Source: Ridgeia piscesae | Taxonomy: Eukaryota > Annelida > Polychaeta > Sabellida > Siboglinidae | Assembly: GCA_025642075.2 (NCBI GenBank) | Contig: JAODUO010000569.1 | Location: 28,501-92,500, forward strand | DNA length: 64,000 nucleotides | Reading direction: 5' to 3' | Shown here: positions 1 through 15,500 of the stretch, piece after piece | Layout: each line of letters begins with the position of its first letter | How positions within the stretch are numbered: the first letter of the stretch is position 1 | Translations under genes and position numbers: made by a program | Notes under the pieces: model-generated | Databases searched by the model: none | Told to the model about the DNA's origin: nothing | The model's input: the letters and a program-made list of their open reading frames with translations, nothing else

Positions 1-240
1 TGATTTGGAATCGGAAACCAAATGGAAGTGACCTAAACCTTTTAAGAAATGCTGCATGGCTTTGGTACCTAAGGATATAAGCACAATAAAAGGGGCGTTA
101 TTATACAACCAGACGTATCTGTAGCATATCTTGATTTTCCTGTTTATTTACATCAGTAGAGAATCTGTTTTGTGGAACAATGGCACACTCGTGATGTTTC
201 TGCGGCCTGTTTGGCTGACACATTATGCCTCTGTTCACAG

Positions 241-1032
241 GAGTGTTGGCTGCACCGTGTTTGAAATGGCCACAAAGAAACCACCATGGTATGTATTCAG
301 CACCCTAATAATTTGTGACACATACAAACTGCTGCACACTGTGTAGTAGCTCTAAGCATGTTATCAAGTTAGTCCCTAAGCAGTTACTTAACTTGCAAGC
401 AATAGTTTTTAAGGAAGCTCAAAAAAATTTTTACTCATGGTAAGAGCACATTTGTGTTACCTTGGTGTAATTATAGACTCATGTTCAAATTGTACACAAT
501 CAAATTGCTGTCCAATTAAGAAACATGCAGACAGTTGCAGACGATCAAATCATCATTACAAATTAAAACATATTAGAGCCAACACGGAAAAGTAAAGAAC
601 ATCTTTTTTCCCTCGCACTTTAACTGTTTGGAACATTCTAGAAGCGCACAGGTAAAATGCCCCAAAAATAATTAAAAGAACTGCTAGACTATGTGCAATG
701 CTCATAGAGCATCCAACATCATTGATGCAATGTCCAGCTGCAATTTGCCAATTATAACACAGAAACAGACTAACTTGGCCACGGGTAGTGAAAATTTACT
801 TTCAAAGTAATAAAATTGTTTTCTACATTGCAGGGGTCACATACAACCAATGGCCGCCATATTCGCCATCGGCACTCCGACTGCTCCCATACCACATCTC
901 CCCAGCAAGTTCTCTAGCGAGGCTCGCGACTTTGTCAACAGCTGTCTGATACGAGACCCGGACACCCGGTGGTCGGCGCAGGGACTAATGCAACATCCGT
1001 TCATCGCAAGATACAAGAAGAAATCGTGCTGA
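241..1032 (+). CDS. MAP3K (MEKK/STE11 family, MAP3K19-like), 3' end only
   Basis: Two C-terminal exons of a serine/threonine kinase, 241-288 and 834-1032 (TGA at 1030-1032). The join is phase 2: TG at 288 plus G at 834 gives Trp. The first exon reads SVGCTVFEMATKKPPW (subdomain IX, following the expected DIW). The second carries MAAIFAIG, then FSSEARDFVNSCLIRDP and a subdomain XI Arg (DTRW), ending just after the HPF motif. GCTVFEMA plus MAAIFxIG is typical of MEKK-type MAP3Ks, and the very short tail after the kinase domain resembles MAP3K19/YSK4. MAP3Ks phosphorylate MAP2Ks in stress signalling. The catalytic lobe and N-terminus lie left of the window. Donor GTATGT at 289 and acceptor TTGCAG before 834 are good. 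Bases 1-240 and 289-833 are intron with nothing else recognised. The family is confident; the exact orthologue is not. Confidence 0.85.
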
Positions 1033-2826
1033 CCTCTTTTATGTGGGCAGAATGAATTCATCGACCCTCATCATTTTGTCTTTCTCTCGAGGCGGTGTCG
1101 TTTTATTCACCCAATCCTGTAGATGGCTGCAGAAGGTGACTTTTGTGGACGTTTATGATCCAGTCAACTCACATTTTGTTGACTGGATCTGGTTGAATGA
1201 TTGTTATTTTATAAGGTTATCTGTCCAGTCTGAATCTGATGGTCACACCTAGCAGACAAGGTTGTTTCTGTTAGTGATGTCATGAGATGTCAGTGCTTCA
1301 CACTGATACAAGTTGAAGGGCACATTTGTAGAAAGGTACTAGTACATTCAACAACGATGTCAACAAACACAAACTGTGATATGTATGACCTTGCTACAGT
1401 GCACATATCTGGTAGTTCTAATCATTGGTGCCAATTCGGTCAGTTTGACAAGTGCTTCAGCATGCTAAATGCGTGAATGTGTGTGTAATGAATGAGTGAA
1501 TGTACAGTAATGATAAATGTAATCAGAACAGTGCCAGTAATACTCAGATAATGTTAAGCTGTCAGTCAAGGATGCTGTATTTTACAATGTCTTTCATGTT
1601 TACTTTTGAAGGTGCTGACGTTTTCTTGTATGTATATTTAATATATTTTTATGGTATTAAAACCTTTGTGTGCCTGGTGATTTTGATGTAAATACTGTTA
1701 TAAAATGTAAATTAAGAATTGTAATTGTTTTGTGGATACGTTGCCAGAGTTCACAAAACTGCAGTCTACTGTTTAGTGACTAGATAAATAATTTAAGTTG
1801 CATCGAAAGGGGATATACATGAATATCATTCATTTAACATCCCGACTGTTTTACTGGATATTTCCACGAGTTGTAGTATTTAGGATATCTTGGTTCAATG
1901 TAGTTTGTCAAGTTGTCTTATGCATTGTTAAAACATTTCATTATAGCTTATTACCTAGAGATCTATTTTATTGTTACTACAAGATCTAAAACCTCAGAGA
2001 ATTGGTAGCTATTAATTGAGGTAGCTCCAAATTAAACAAGGAATATATGTACTTTTCCTGTTGACGTGTAGATAAGCTGAACTTTAATGCTGCGTACATT
2101 CAGTGCCATCTGCTGGATGATAGCATGTTTTGCTTTTTTTCTATATTCTCTCTAAATAACTGATGTGCTGTATAATAAAATGCTGATAAAATGAATATTC
2201 CTAATGAATGCAGGTAGAAACTGGGTAAAATTCTACCATAAATATTTATAGCAAGTCTAACTGCTGTGATATTACATACCTACTACTGTGTTGTTATGGG
2301 ATATTACTACTGTTAGTCTTTCTCAGCAATACGATATCTAAAAAATTATGATGTATATATGGGGAACAGCTGTATATTTACTGGACTAGGCACTGGACTG
2401 TCAACTTTTGATGCAGTTGGTTTGTGTATAATCTTGTTAATAAAGGTACAATATTTCTGTATTCACGGTCTTCTTCAATCAGTTGTCTTCTCAATTGGAG
2501 CACTAGAATTGTCTATTTTACAGCAATACTTTGACCGTTGTCATCAGTCCCGATATAATTCCGATGAAATTTGAATTCTGATTTCATAGTTGTGATGATG
2601 AACATTTCACCAACCAAACACTATTGTTAGTACATAGCTCGGGTAATGTAACTCGTGGTCAAGGGAAATGGTACATCTCTTGCTTCTCCCACAAGTGTAC
2701 ATTTTGTCAGGTCAAACTTGCACGGGGTGTACATTCTTATGGTTGGCTAGACAACACGAAAAACAAACACCACTGTCAGCTTCACAAGATATTTACTTGT
2801 ACATATTTCTACACAGAAGATGCATT
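1033..2826. other. Convergent 3' flank between the kinase and RPS11
   Basis: AT-rich DNA with no exon-like reading frame. It should hold the 3' UTR of the kinase; candidate AATAAA motifs occur near 2175 and 2437. The two genes are tail-to-tail. No clear RPS11 poly(A) signal was found immediately after its stop. Confidence 0.5.
1157..1189. other. Perfect 12-bp inverted repeat in the presumed kinase 3' UTR
   Basis: GATCCAGTCAAC at 1157-1168 is followed by a 9-nt spacer and its exact reverse complement at 1178-1189. In RNA this would be a stable hairpin about 125 nt after the kinase stop codon. Function is unknown. Confidence 0.6.
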
Positions 2827-5948
<3,122 letters not shown>

Positions 5949-6028
5949 TTTGCCTGTGTCGGCGGAAAAGAGCGAGAACGAGGTTCACGTGCTCTACGAC
6001 TGATCGCAGCGACATCTGGTACAAAAAC
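5949..6028. promoter_or_regulatory. 80-bp bidirectional promoter/5' leader region, RPS11-NDUFV3
   Basis: Only 80 bp separate the two start codons, so both core promoters and 5' UTRs must overlap here or extend into the neighbouring first exons and introns. A palindromic E-box CACGTG sits at 5986-5991. No TATA box is visible between the genes. Confidence 0.7.
5964..5972 (-). promoter_or_regulatory. Probable 5' TOP tract of RPS11
   Basis: CTCTTTTCC on the minus strand, 16 nt upstream of the RPS11 ATG. It fits a terminal oligopyrimidine start (C followed by pyrimidines), the mTOR-responsive translational element of ribosomal-protein mRNAs. The true transcription start was not observed. Confidence 0.6.
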
Positions 6029-9000
6029 ATGGCGTCCTTCAGGTTGAACAGCGTTGTTTACTTGGCTAAACAGCAGGTAAATAAAAAATAATTAGTTACA
6101 AACATGCGCAGCAATTTACATTATATGCATTGTACTTTTAGCATATGTATTTGCATAATTAATTATGGATTTCATCAGCAAGGTTGAGTTGGGCAACGAG
6201 TGGTGCCGCGCTAGCTGTGTCAGTGTCACTGAGTCGGGTGCCACTGCCAGGAATCGGTCTGCTACGGCCTTCGTCGGTCAAGGTCTTTGCTTTGGCTGGA
6301 CTTGGCTGTCGTACGAGTTGGTTTACCGCAGTCGTCGATCTTTCCCATGATTGCAGTTTGTTTATAGTCATACCAAGGGTTAATGATGTAAATTCTTCTC
6401 CCGTTTAGTCTAGACTAAACAGTGTCCTTCAGGTTTCACTGTCTTTAGATTCGCTGCCCTCAATCTCCATCATCCATGTATGTAATGTTGTGTGCAGTTA
6501 CCCACGTATCAGTCTTCCCCGGTGTGTGACGATAGGCAGTTGTTACTTGTAGTCTTTTTGTACAGCAGACATAACATTGGTAAATGTGGTCAACTTGTGG
6601 AGCACTGAAAACGGTTTATTTTGTTAACGCCAACAATGAAAGGCACATCCAAACTCCAAAGGCAAAGCCAAACCCAAGGCAACCCAGCAAACAATTTAAG
6701 GAACCATTTCTGAACCAGTTGGCACGTGTCATACTGGTTCATAATTGGTACCGTTCCACCAGTATGTGTTTTCATGTGTATTCACGTGAATACATGTGTT
6801 CTGCCTGTTGTCATGAATTTTGAACGAGTGTACGTGACACGAGTCGTACTGGGTCAGAACTGGTACAGTTTCACTGATACGTGTCATCACGTGAAAAACT
6901 CGTGATTTCACGGTAAACACATGTCGACAGACTCAACACACCAAATTTGTTCACAGAATCCGGTGAATTCACGTATGGAATCACGTGAATTGAGCCAGTT
7001 GAATTCGTGAATTCACTTGTAAAAGAACTTGTGAAATTATGGGTCGTTGTTTGCTAGGAAAGCCAAAGGCAATTAATATTAAGCCTTAATTCCTTTCAGT
7101 TTCGCAAAGCAATTTTTTTTTCAAATCAATAATAAATGACAGCTAGAAGAATAGTGCAATATGTAGACCATATGGCGCATACATGACATCAGTCCTGTTT
7201 TTTATAGGACCTTTATAAAAAAATAAACCAAGGTTGTGCTTTTTATTTTACTTTGGTGATGCCATGGAGGTATGTATTTTGTTTATAATAACTCACATTC
7301 TGAACCATCATCAATATGTGTTGCGAGTGTATTACTTACAAAAACAGCATTGTACAAATTTATTTTGTTTTATATGAATCATACATTCAAGTACTGCTGA
7401 TAATTGCAGAGATGAGAAACTGGAAATTTATTTTGTGTTGCTGGCATTATTATAGTTACAAAATTATAGAAATATTTTTACAGAATTTGTTTAATGTTTG
7501 GTGCCAGTACAATAAAAACTTGTTTTTCCCATTTTAGCACAATCTATTTCACTGACAGTGCATATTCTGACACAAGGCTAGCACTAAGTACTAGTAGACA
7601 CTACACAGCAAGCAAACAAAATTAAGGAACCTTTTCTGAACCAGTTCGCCCGTGTCATACTGGTTCATAATTGGTACCACTCGACCAGTACGTGTTTTCA
7701 TGTGTAATCACGTGAATACATGTGTTCTGCCTGTTGTCACAAGTTTGACACGAGTCGTAATGGGTCAGAATGTTACGGTTTCACTGAGGACATGTCATCA
7801 AGTGAAAAACTCATGATTCACGGTAAACACGTGTCGACACACAAAATTTGCTCACAGAATCCAGTGAATTCACGTACGAAAACACATGAATTGAGCCAGT
7901 TGAACTTGTTAATTCACTTACAGAACATGTGAAATCATGGGTCGTTGTTTGCTGTGTATAGTAGTGTGGTTAAATGGGGTTTCCTTTATAATGGCAGTTT
8001 TTCACTCATATCAAAGTAATTTGTGCAGTAGTTTTCCATATGATGTAAGACAATATATATGTTTCCCATAGGCAACCATTGTAATGTTTCCTTCATTGCC
8101 TGCTAATTTTGTTCCCTAGGGTACTCACATTTTTAGACATTAATTAGCCTTCATTCACACAAGTGGTGTATACAATTTGTAAAATTGTAGTACCTCATTT
8201 TCCCACAATCCAATCTATAACACGACGCACATTCATTTCTGCTAGTACCAGACACTGATTTGCCCGGATGACATCACCAGTCAAAAAAACACTGGCTGAC
8301 ATCTGTCATTATGTGACAGCTCTGATACCATGCAGCACAGAGACGTAATGTTTACACACCCAGCATTGCACAAGTCCTCAAAGAAATTCAAACAACCTGC
8401 GTAATGCCATTTCTATTGGTAACTCTTTCATCGCACGGGGAATGGTGGACAAACCCCTTATTGTGGTCTTACATCATATACGACAACTGACTAAAAATAT
8501 CAATCTTTAAAAAAATAGTATTGAGGTAAAAAACATTTCAGATTATTGGGTAGCAGGATTTAACAAGATTTCCACCCAAACCTATGCACACAAATTAAGG
8601 AAACCATGTGTTTGTTTAGCTCATTTCCACAACAATAGAGAGTAGCATCATGATTTGAGTAAATTTTCATAATTCTTGTCATAAAATTGTATACACCCTG
8701 TAGTTTGTAAAACCCACGTTCTACCACCAACATGACTACCAGCCTAGAAGAAATGTAGATGGTAAGTGTACGTGTAAGGCTTACTAATTCAGTTCCCTTT
8801 ATGTTCGTATGTAGTTTTGCTGGTGTACTGCTGGTTGGCTGCATTTCTGTTTGGTTTTTAGAATGTTATTTTATTTGGTGTGTTACCTTGGTTGGCTGAC
8901 TTTCTGCATGATGTACCTCTGCATGGTTTCATACATAAGATATTATGGTTCTCTGACGTAGTTAGTTCTCATCATTGTTTCACCGGTGGTCCGTCCCACT

Positions 9001-11364
9001 CCTTTTACAGTCCTGTGCATGTCTTGGCTTGTAATGTCATCTGGTCTGTAGGCTGGAAGCTCTGCTTGATGTCTTTCAGGAGTCTGTCTCCTGGGATGTC
9101 AGAACGACATTGACAAGAGGGGACAAGTGTATATAACCATGTGTCTGTGGCATCAGTGCTGTTGTCGCTTTGTAACAGCTTTCATGCTTGTTTCTTGATG
9201 TTCATGCTTATAGGGGTGGTCTTAAGTTTGCAAAATCACAAATTATAATGAAATCGTTATGCATTTGCCACCGGTTCAACTCCCCCTCTCCTTAGTAGAT
9301 GGTGTGTGATGTCACTCGCATGAGATTGAGACTTTAAAGACCCATATTTGCAATTAACATCAATATTATTAAACAAACTTGCTCACTATGGTATTGCTAC
9401 TAATTAATTTTCACACAATATATGATGAGCAAACCACAAATTAACATATTTTGAGACTTTGTGAACTTGTATGATCACCCCTCACTGTGTTGTGTTCTTT
9501 TTTCAATGTATACTGTAGTAATGTCTAGTAATTAATTTCAGCTGTATACATTTCACATGTATACCCATATTGCTTTATATTTACCTGAATGTACCATGGA
9601 AACTCAAAACATGTTAATATGTACCCTCATAATATATCTTCTGAAATACAATGCATATAGAACACAAATTTGGACGAAAACAGAAACAAGTTCAACTTAT
9701 TTTTAGTCAGTAAGATTTGTTCTGTTCTTAGGACAAAACAATTGGACTGTTGCATAAATTGTAAACTTATCCTTTTCAACACTGTACCTGGTGTGTTTTA
9801 TGTCTGTCAAAACAAACACACTTGATATAGTTAAGTAATTTGTCATTTTGAACACAAAAATCACCCACTTTTATGTTTTATTCACTTGGTCTTGTCTTGT
9901 TCTTTCAGGGTTTACTTGGTCGTGCCCTAATGTGTCGCTACAGTAGCAAAGCTCCCAAGAAAGCACCAGCAGCTCCTGTGAAGACCAGCCCAGTGCCCGG
10001 GAAATCACCCAAGCCCACCGAAAAAGGTTTGTACATTTGAAGGGGACACTATTCAGTGCCTTGTGGTTCTTAATACCTGCATCTGAAACCCAGGTTTGTT
10101 TTTATACAATTTGTTTTAAATGCACACTGTTCATGTTATTTTTATACTTAACATTTTTAGAGGTTTTTCATGGGAACACTTAATGTTATAACACAAACAT
10201 TATAATACTGATGTACGCTTAATATAATCGCAGATAATGGATTTAGTTGATAGAAGCAAATATTGGATAGGACAGAACTGTACCATATGCCCAAAAAATC
10301 ACTCAATTTTTCACATAATAGAAGAAGCTACTTAATTAATAGAGAAACATTTCCCAGACTTGCAATGATTCTCTTAAGTGGAGTTCACAATGTAGGGTTT
10401 TCTTTCCTTTTTTATTTTGTCACCATCCAGAAACTTGAGGAATCCTTAAAAAATCCTTATACAGGTCTGTATGTATTATAATGAATGAATATAATATTTT
10501 GGATGGAATGTTGTTAATTCAAATCCTTTTAACCTGCAAAACGCCATTATCCAGACATTGCAATAGTCAAATACTCTGTCATAAGACCCCATGTTTAATG
10601 TTACAGGCATGAGTTGTTTATGTAGAAAACATTATAATTCTGACAGTTATTGTGACCAAAGAGTTAAGAAATCAAGAATCCAATGTATGCATGTACCTCG
10701 GATAATAATTTTATATTTCTACTATAATTGTGTAGTTGAAAATTGTTACCTAGGTAGTTTGCATGTCAGTATGTTTTAAGGATTAATCTAGAAAGAAACA
10801 TCTGTTTAATGTTTTATTTGCAGTTGGTTAAGCATTATTGCTGGTTTGTTAGGGTTTTAGTGCAACTCAGTTTGTGACATTGCGTATTTTCTGCGATGTT
10901 TATAGCGGAGCACTACCTGGTAGTCTATTTAGCTTAAAACTGTTTTTAAGTTATGCCATATCGAATATAATTTATTGGATCTATTTATAGCACTGTATAT
11001 GTTGTGCCATTTGGAACATGGTTTTTATTACAGGTACCTGGTAATATACAGAAGCAGTTTTGTCTGGATTCAGACATCGATATTATATGCTTCAAATTAA
11101 TACTGTTAATATTATTATAAATATACTATTGATAACATGATATCAGTGTAAACTTTCATCTTACAAGGGTGAGAATAATTTTGTTTGATATCGGACATCA
11201 ATGTGATTTATGTTGCAGTGGCCACAAAGCCAGCGAACACTCCCCAGGCAGCTACATCAGTCTACAAAGTGGAGGAATACTACTCTTTTACAGAATACTC
11301 CTACTACGATCTCGACCCAAACGTCACCAAGTTACGCTGCCCTGTCCCTGACAATAAACAGTAA
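6029..11364 (+). CDS. NDUFV3: NADH:ubiquinone oxidoreductase subunit V3 (complex I), exon 1 plus cassette A
   Basis: Exons 6029-6076, 9909-10026 and 11219-11364, total 312 nt (103 aa; the short mammalian form is about 108 aa). Exon 1 encodes MASFRLNSVVYLAKQQ. Exon 2 (GLLGRALMCRYSSK, then a Lys/Pro/Ala-rich linker) completes a mitochondrial targeting region rich in Arg and hydroxyl residues. Exon 3 encodes the conserved end: YKVEEYYSFTEYSYYDLD followed by KLRCPVP, matching the family pattern of an aromatic stretch, YxDLD and KxRxPxP. The protein is a supernumerary subunit of the complex I N-module near NDUFV1/NDUFV2 in the matrix arm. Phases are 0 then 1. AATAAA at 11555-11560 is a likely poly(A) signal. 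A second, phase-compatible copy of exons 2 and 3 follows at 12946-14065. Confidence 0.9.
6686..7055. mobile_element. MITE-like element 1 in NDUFV3 intron 1
   Basis: About 370 bp bounded by AGCAAACAA and its reverse complement TTGTTTGCT. The interior is rich in CACGTG-like palindromes and shares extended similarity with the element at 7611-7953, including GAACCAGTT, ACTGGTTCATAATTGGTACC and GGGTCGTTGTTTGCT. There is no coding capacity. No clear target-site duplication was seen. Confidence 0.65.
7611..7953. mobile_element. MITE-like element 2 in NDUFV3 intron 1
   Basis: A second, about 343-bp copy of the same family in the same orientation, with AGCAAACAA/TTGTTTGCT ends. Flanking ACACAGCA on the left and TGCTGTGT on the right extend the inverted repeat. 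It is diverged from element 1 by substitutions and small deletions. Confidence 0.65.
7954..9908 (+). other. NDUFV3 intron 1, remaining part
   Basis: AT-rich intronic sequence. No exon, RNA gene or repeat could be recognised. It ends in a good acceptor (TTCTTTCAG) before 9909. Confidence 0.5.
10027..11218 (+). other. NDUFV3 intron 2 (cassette A)
   Basis: Phase 1 intron between the linker exon and the C-terminal exon. It is AT-rich and nothing further is recognised. Confidence 0.6.
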
Positions 11365-11554
11365 ACCATCCAAAATTACAGTTACCAAACCTTGGAACAT
11401 CATTTCATTGGTGACACTAGCACCTGGGGTGAAGAACACTTCTTGGGGACATTATTTCAGTGCAATGTACGCGGCTTGGTCAGACTATAACCAACACTTG
11501 CTATGGAGAAGAATTTCTGGATGCTATTGCTATTTACTACACTGTGAGAATGTG

Positions 11555-11560
11555 AATAAA
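11555..11560 (+). terminator. Poly(A) signal of NDUFV3 cassette A
   Basis: AATAAA about 190 nt after the cassette A stop codon. Confidence 0.65.
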
Positions 11561-12279
11561 ACATGATGCCATAGTTACGTGTTGTTTGTTTTAGTCTTCT
11601 CATCCCTTGGTAAGTAATGATTGTAATTGATTGTTCTGCGACAGTACATAGTGAAACAGACATACCACCCTTTATGGGCAGATCCACTTCGCTAGGCGTA
11701 TATTTTTGCATTGCGTTGCAGAAAACGCCACAAATTTAGGCTGATTAAGGATTAAAATAAAAAAAACTGAAAATGCAACGTTATTCTGTAATTCCAGTTT
11801 TTAGTGAGATGCATTTTGTAGGTTCTTTGGTGTTTTGTAATATCATGTTTGATGGTAGACTGTCAATCTGATTGATTTATATTGAAAATATTGTTCATTG
11901 ATCTTGATTGCGTCACATGTCTCATGACACCAGTATGTGACTATGACTCTTAGCTGATGGGTTGAAACCTCTCGCGTTTCAGATACTATGTGCCAAAGTA
12001 AGTTGATTTCATACAAAACGCCCAAATCTTGGAGCCATAAACAATATATTCAGTATTGATTGACTGATGTTTGGTGAGTTTACTCTAGTCAACAATGTGT
12101 GTAATGGTCTGTATCTAAGGTAACGACCCTTCTATTTAGTAGATTGTTGGCTCATGAATTACAATCTTAAAGTGGCATTTTAATATATTTTTATTAACTT
12201 GTCTTACTATGTATTGTCATATTTTCACAGAGTACTTTTTATATTAGCACATTGTCTTACTAATAACAGTTATTTATCT

Positions 12280-12483
12280 GCATTTAAAAAATATTTATTT
12301 GTATTTTTCTTAAATTAATATTTGTCATGAGGACCACATTGGAAATAAGTGTACTTTTGTGTGCTTTAATGTGTTTATCCTCAGTAATATTATATATGTG
12401 CTTATTCTTTATTTGCTTTTGCATCTAAACTATGTATATTTGTCATGTATATAATTTTTAACAAATAAACTCTTATCATATCA
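12280..12483 (+). mobile_element. Possible LINE 3' tail
   Basis: An AT-rich stretch with GGACCACATTGGAAATAAGT followed by a T-rich run, AAATAAA and a short TCATA repeat. This resembles the 3' UTR of CR1/L2-type LINEs. No coding remnant accompanies it, so the call is tentative. Confidence 0.35.
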
Positions 12484-12945
12484 TATGTCCATCACCAAAG
12501 ATATGTACAATTACCGTATTACGTATACTTCACCACTGACTCAAGTAGAGTTGGGGAGAGCTAGTTATTCGATAGTATTTTATAATTGCAGATTATATTA
12601 TATGGTGCTGAAGAAAGTGATGTTTCGGTGTGCATGGGCATGTTCCCATAAGGAATTTATATTTAAAAGTCGATTGGACTTTTAAATCCCTGAAAGGGCC
12701 CAGTCCAGTACATGGAAGAAGAAGAAAGTGTAGAATCACCCCTTCGAACTGTCATCTTTCTCGGTTCAACAATATCTCTCCATCTTAATTTTTGTCTTCC
12801 ACTTTCCATCGTATCGTCCTTTTTGTTCTCCATACTTTACAAGTCACTAAACACCAAAGATGCATGAATAAAAAATATTATTTTGATAACCAAATTGATA
12901 AAAATCATACATATGCTAGTTTTGTTGACATGTTGTGTTGTACAG

Positions 12946-14065
12946 AGCCTGCTAGGTCGGACACTGACGTGTCGCTATGTCTCGGGTGACAAGTCCAACA
13001 AGCCACCACCCAAGTCAACACCTACGCCAGATAAAAAGCCTCAGCCACCAACTGCTGGTAATGAACTATAATGCGGTTTTTCATTTAATATAATTAAATT
13101 ACTGGCTGGTTCCCATGGATATGGGACAATGTAATAGAATAATAATAAACATTGTAGTGATACAAAGTTGATTCCAAATCTTGGGTGGCGCTACAGAGAG
13201 AGACAGAGAGAGAGACAGAGAGAGAGACAGAGACAAAGAGAGACACAGAGAGACAGAGACAGAGAGAGTCAGGTGTTGGACTGTTGGTTATGTCAGTACC
13301 AGGCAGCAGATGCCTTTGCAAAACACTGAATTTGAACTCAGCAAATGAAATCACCCACCAGGAAGGTGGCAGGCCTCCGGTCATGTGATGATTTCGGGTG
13401 AGTCCAGCCACACCCTGCTTGTGTTACAGGCAATGTTTGGGATGTGGAAGAAAATATCCGAATATACAACACCATTCTGCTGCTCGTGTGATTGGCTGAA
13501 AGGGTCATTGTACTGGAATTCCCCCCCCAAAATTATTCATCAAATTCTTTTATTCGTCTTCAAATTGGGGTGTGTATTTGCAGTGTTCTTGAGGCTAGTT
13601 CTACTCGGCCAACTCCCACACTTCACATAGGGGATCCGCCAAGGCTAATTTTGCATGGCAGATAGTCCTGGTTTGTGAGGACGATACTGAGCTTAGTTTT
13701 AAGGATAAGTTGTTCAGAAACAGATGATCTGTGGTTCCCAACAGACATCTATAAAAGCTGGAGTCAGTAACTATGGAACTTTCTGATGTCCATATTATTT
13801 GTATTACCATCCCTGGCTTGAGATGATTTCGGAAGAGATAAGGATGCTTTAATATTTTGTTGTGCATGCGTCATTTGTGTGTCTACTGTTTACCCACAAA
13901 CATGGTTTTATTACTTTTATTGCAGGGTCAGCCACGCCACCAGGTAAAGCAGACACCTCGACGTACAAGAACACTGACTACTTCTCATTTACACCGTACG
14001 ACTACTACGATATGGATGCAAATCTCACCAAATTCCGCTGCCCTGTACCCAACAAGTACAAGTGA
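12946..14065 (+). CDS. NDUFV3: NDUFV3 duplicated terminal cassette B (exons 2B-3B)
   Basis: Exons 12946-13057 and 13926-14065 (TGA at 14063-14065). Exon 2B encodes SLLGRTLTCRYVSGDK and a Pro/Lys-rich linker. Exon 3B encodes YKNTDYFSFTPYDYYDMD followed by KFRCPVP, clearly homologous to exon 3A. Acceptors (TGTACAG, TTGCAG) and the donor (G|GTAATG) are intact. Exon 2B starts in phase 0 and the 2B-3B intron is phase 1, exactly as in cassette A, so NDUFV3 exon 1 could splice to 2B to give a 99-aa protein. No separate in-phase ATG exon was found upstream of 12946. It may be a set of alternative terminal exons or a tandem gene whose first exon was missed. Substitutions between A and B preserve the conserved aromatic core, which suggests both are used. 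Confidence 0.85.
13195..13270 (+). repeat. (GA)n/(GAGAGACA)n microsatellite
   Basis: Impure purine-rich simple repeat in the intron between NDUFV3 exons 2B and 3B. Confidence 0.9.
13596..13680 (+). repeat. Dispersed repeat, copy 1
   Basis: The stretch from CTAGTTCTACTCGGCCAACT through TTTGCATGGCAGATAGTCCT matches the reverse complement of 60015-60110. It is a dispersed repeat family of unknown type inside the NDUFV3 cassette B intron. Confidence 0.6.
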
Positions 14066-14505
14066 GGTCAGAGGTCAGGTCAAACGAGGTCAGAGGTGAA
14101 GTCAGACATCACTTCACTTGGAAGCACAACATGTATGGCTACAAGGACAACTCCTGGAATACTCTGCACTGCTTGGATAGATATAATAGTGTTAAACTGC
14201 ACAAAATATGCCATAGAGACAATAATGATGTGTTGTAGAATAGACAATATTAGTTTACCAACATGTGCCATAGAGAAACCTGGTGCACTGTACACCAAGT
14301 TGTTATAGAGACACTATGTGCCATAGAATAAAGAACACTAGTCTGTTGAGTTCATCGGTATGTGCTGTAGAGAACACTAGTAGATCGAAATGTGCTATAA
14401 AATACTAGTACCAGTATGTGCTACATAGAACAATAATGTGCCCCCATTGTGCTATAAAAACTATTTATTTAGTTTCGATTGTGCTGCTTTGGCATGAGGA
14501 ATACA

Positions 14506-14511
14506 AATAAA
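14506..14511 (+). terminator. Poly(A) signal of NDUFV3 cassette B
   Basis: AATAAA about 440 nt after the cassette B stop, in a context free of other exons. Confidence 0.55.
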
Positions 14512-14872
14512 ACATTGCACAAACAGGACCCATATCCCCCGGACTTCACATCACTGTTAGACACTCCAGCAAGTTTGATGAATTTTTTCTATCAATAATT
14601 CAATATCACTGTAACCATTCAACAGTTTAGAGCAAATTTACATTGTTACAAATCCTTTTTTTCATCTCAATTTGTATATGAAAACTTTTGATCTGAAAAA
14701 GAACTATCCTGAAAAATGTTCAACAAACTTCAGAAAACTGTCTTCGGCTGTTTACAAGCTCCATTTGGATGAACATTTTTGTAGTACAATTAAAAACCAA
14801 GAAGTATTGTTTAACAGCTTTATTGCTATACAATCTTCTAACATACATTCATTTTCAGACATTATACTTCTT

Positions 14873-15052
14873 CCACGTGTGGTCTGTATGAGTAACTAGA
14901 CGTCATTAATGTGCAGTGGATATTTAAAGTAACCACGTGTGGTCTGTATGAGTAACTAGACGTCATTAATGTGCAGTGGATATTTAAAGTAACCACGTGT
15001 GGTCTGTATCAGTAACTAGACGTCATTAATGTGCAGTGGATATTTAAAGTAA
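14873..15052. repeat. 60-bp tandem repeat, 3 copies
   Basis: Three head-to-tail copies, almost identical (one base differs in copy 3). Each unit starts with the palindrome CCACGTGTGG and contains GACGTC. Such high identity indicates a recent expansion. Confidence 0.95.
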
Positions 15053-15494
15053 CAAGACAAATTTGCCTGATTCATCCTTCGATTGCTAATATTCCAGAGT
15101 TGGCAGACATTATACTTTCAATAAGTTCAAATTTCAACTGACATCATAACTTTATGAACCTACCTTGATTTATTTAGCAGGCTCATTGACATTACATTTT
15201 ACTATGTTACTGTTCTACCATGTTGCTGGTTTGTCTAACCTGAAAAAACAAATTGAAAGACTAATCATGAATCCTGTCAAAAGGGCTAATAAGAATGTAT
15301 TAGTTTTACTACGTACAAACTGCACACAACACAGCGATATATAACTTGTGGCAGATCCATAAATCTTCATTTGTTTGCAACATATAAAATGACAAATGGT
15401 ATTCACACCCCAAATACCATGCAATGTCAATATTCATAAATGAATAAGTCACGTAATTATTAATGTTGTTAAAGACATATGGACAGTTTGTGAT

Positions 15495-15500
<6 letters not shown>

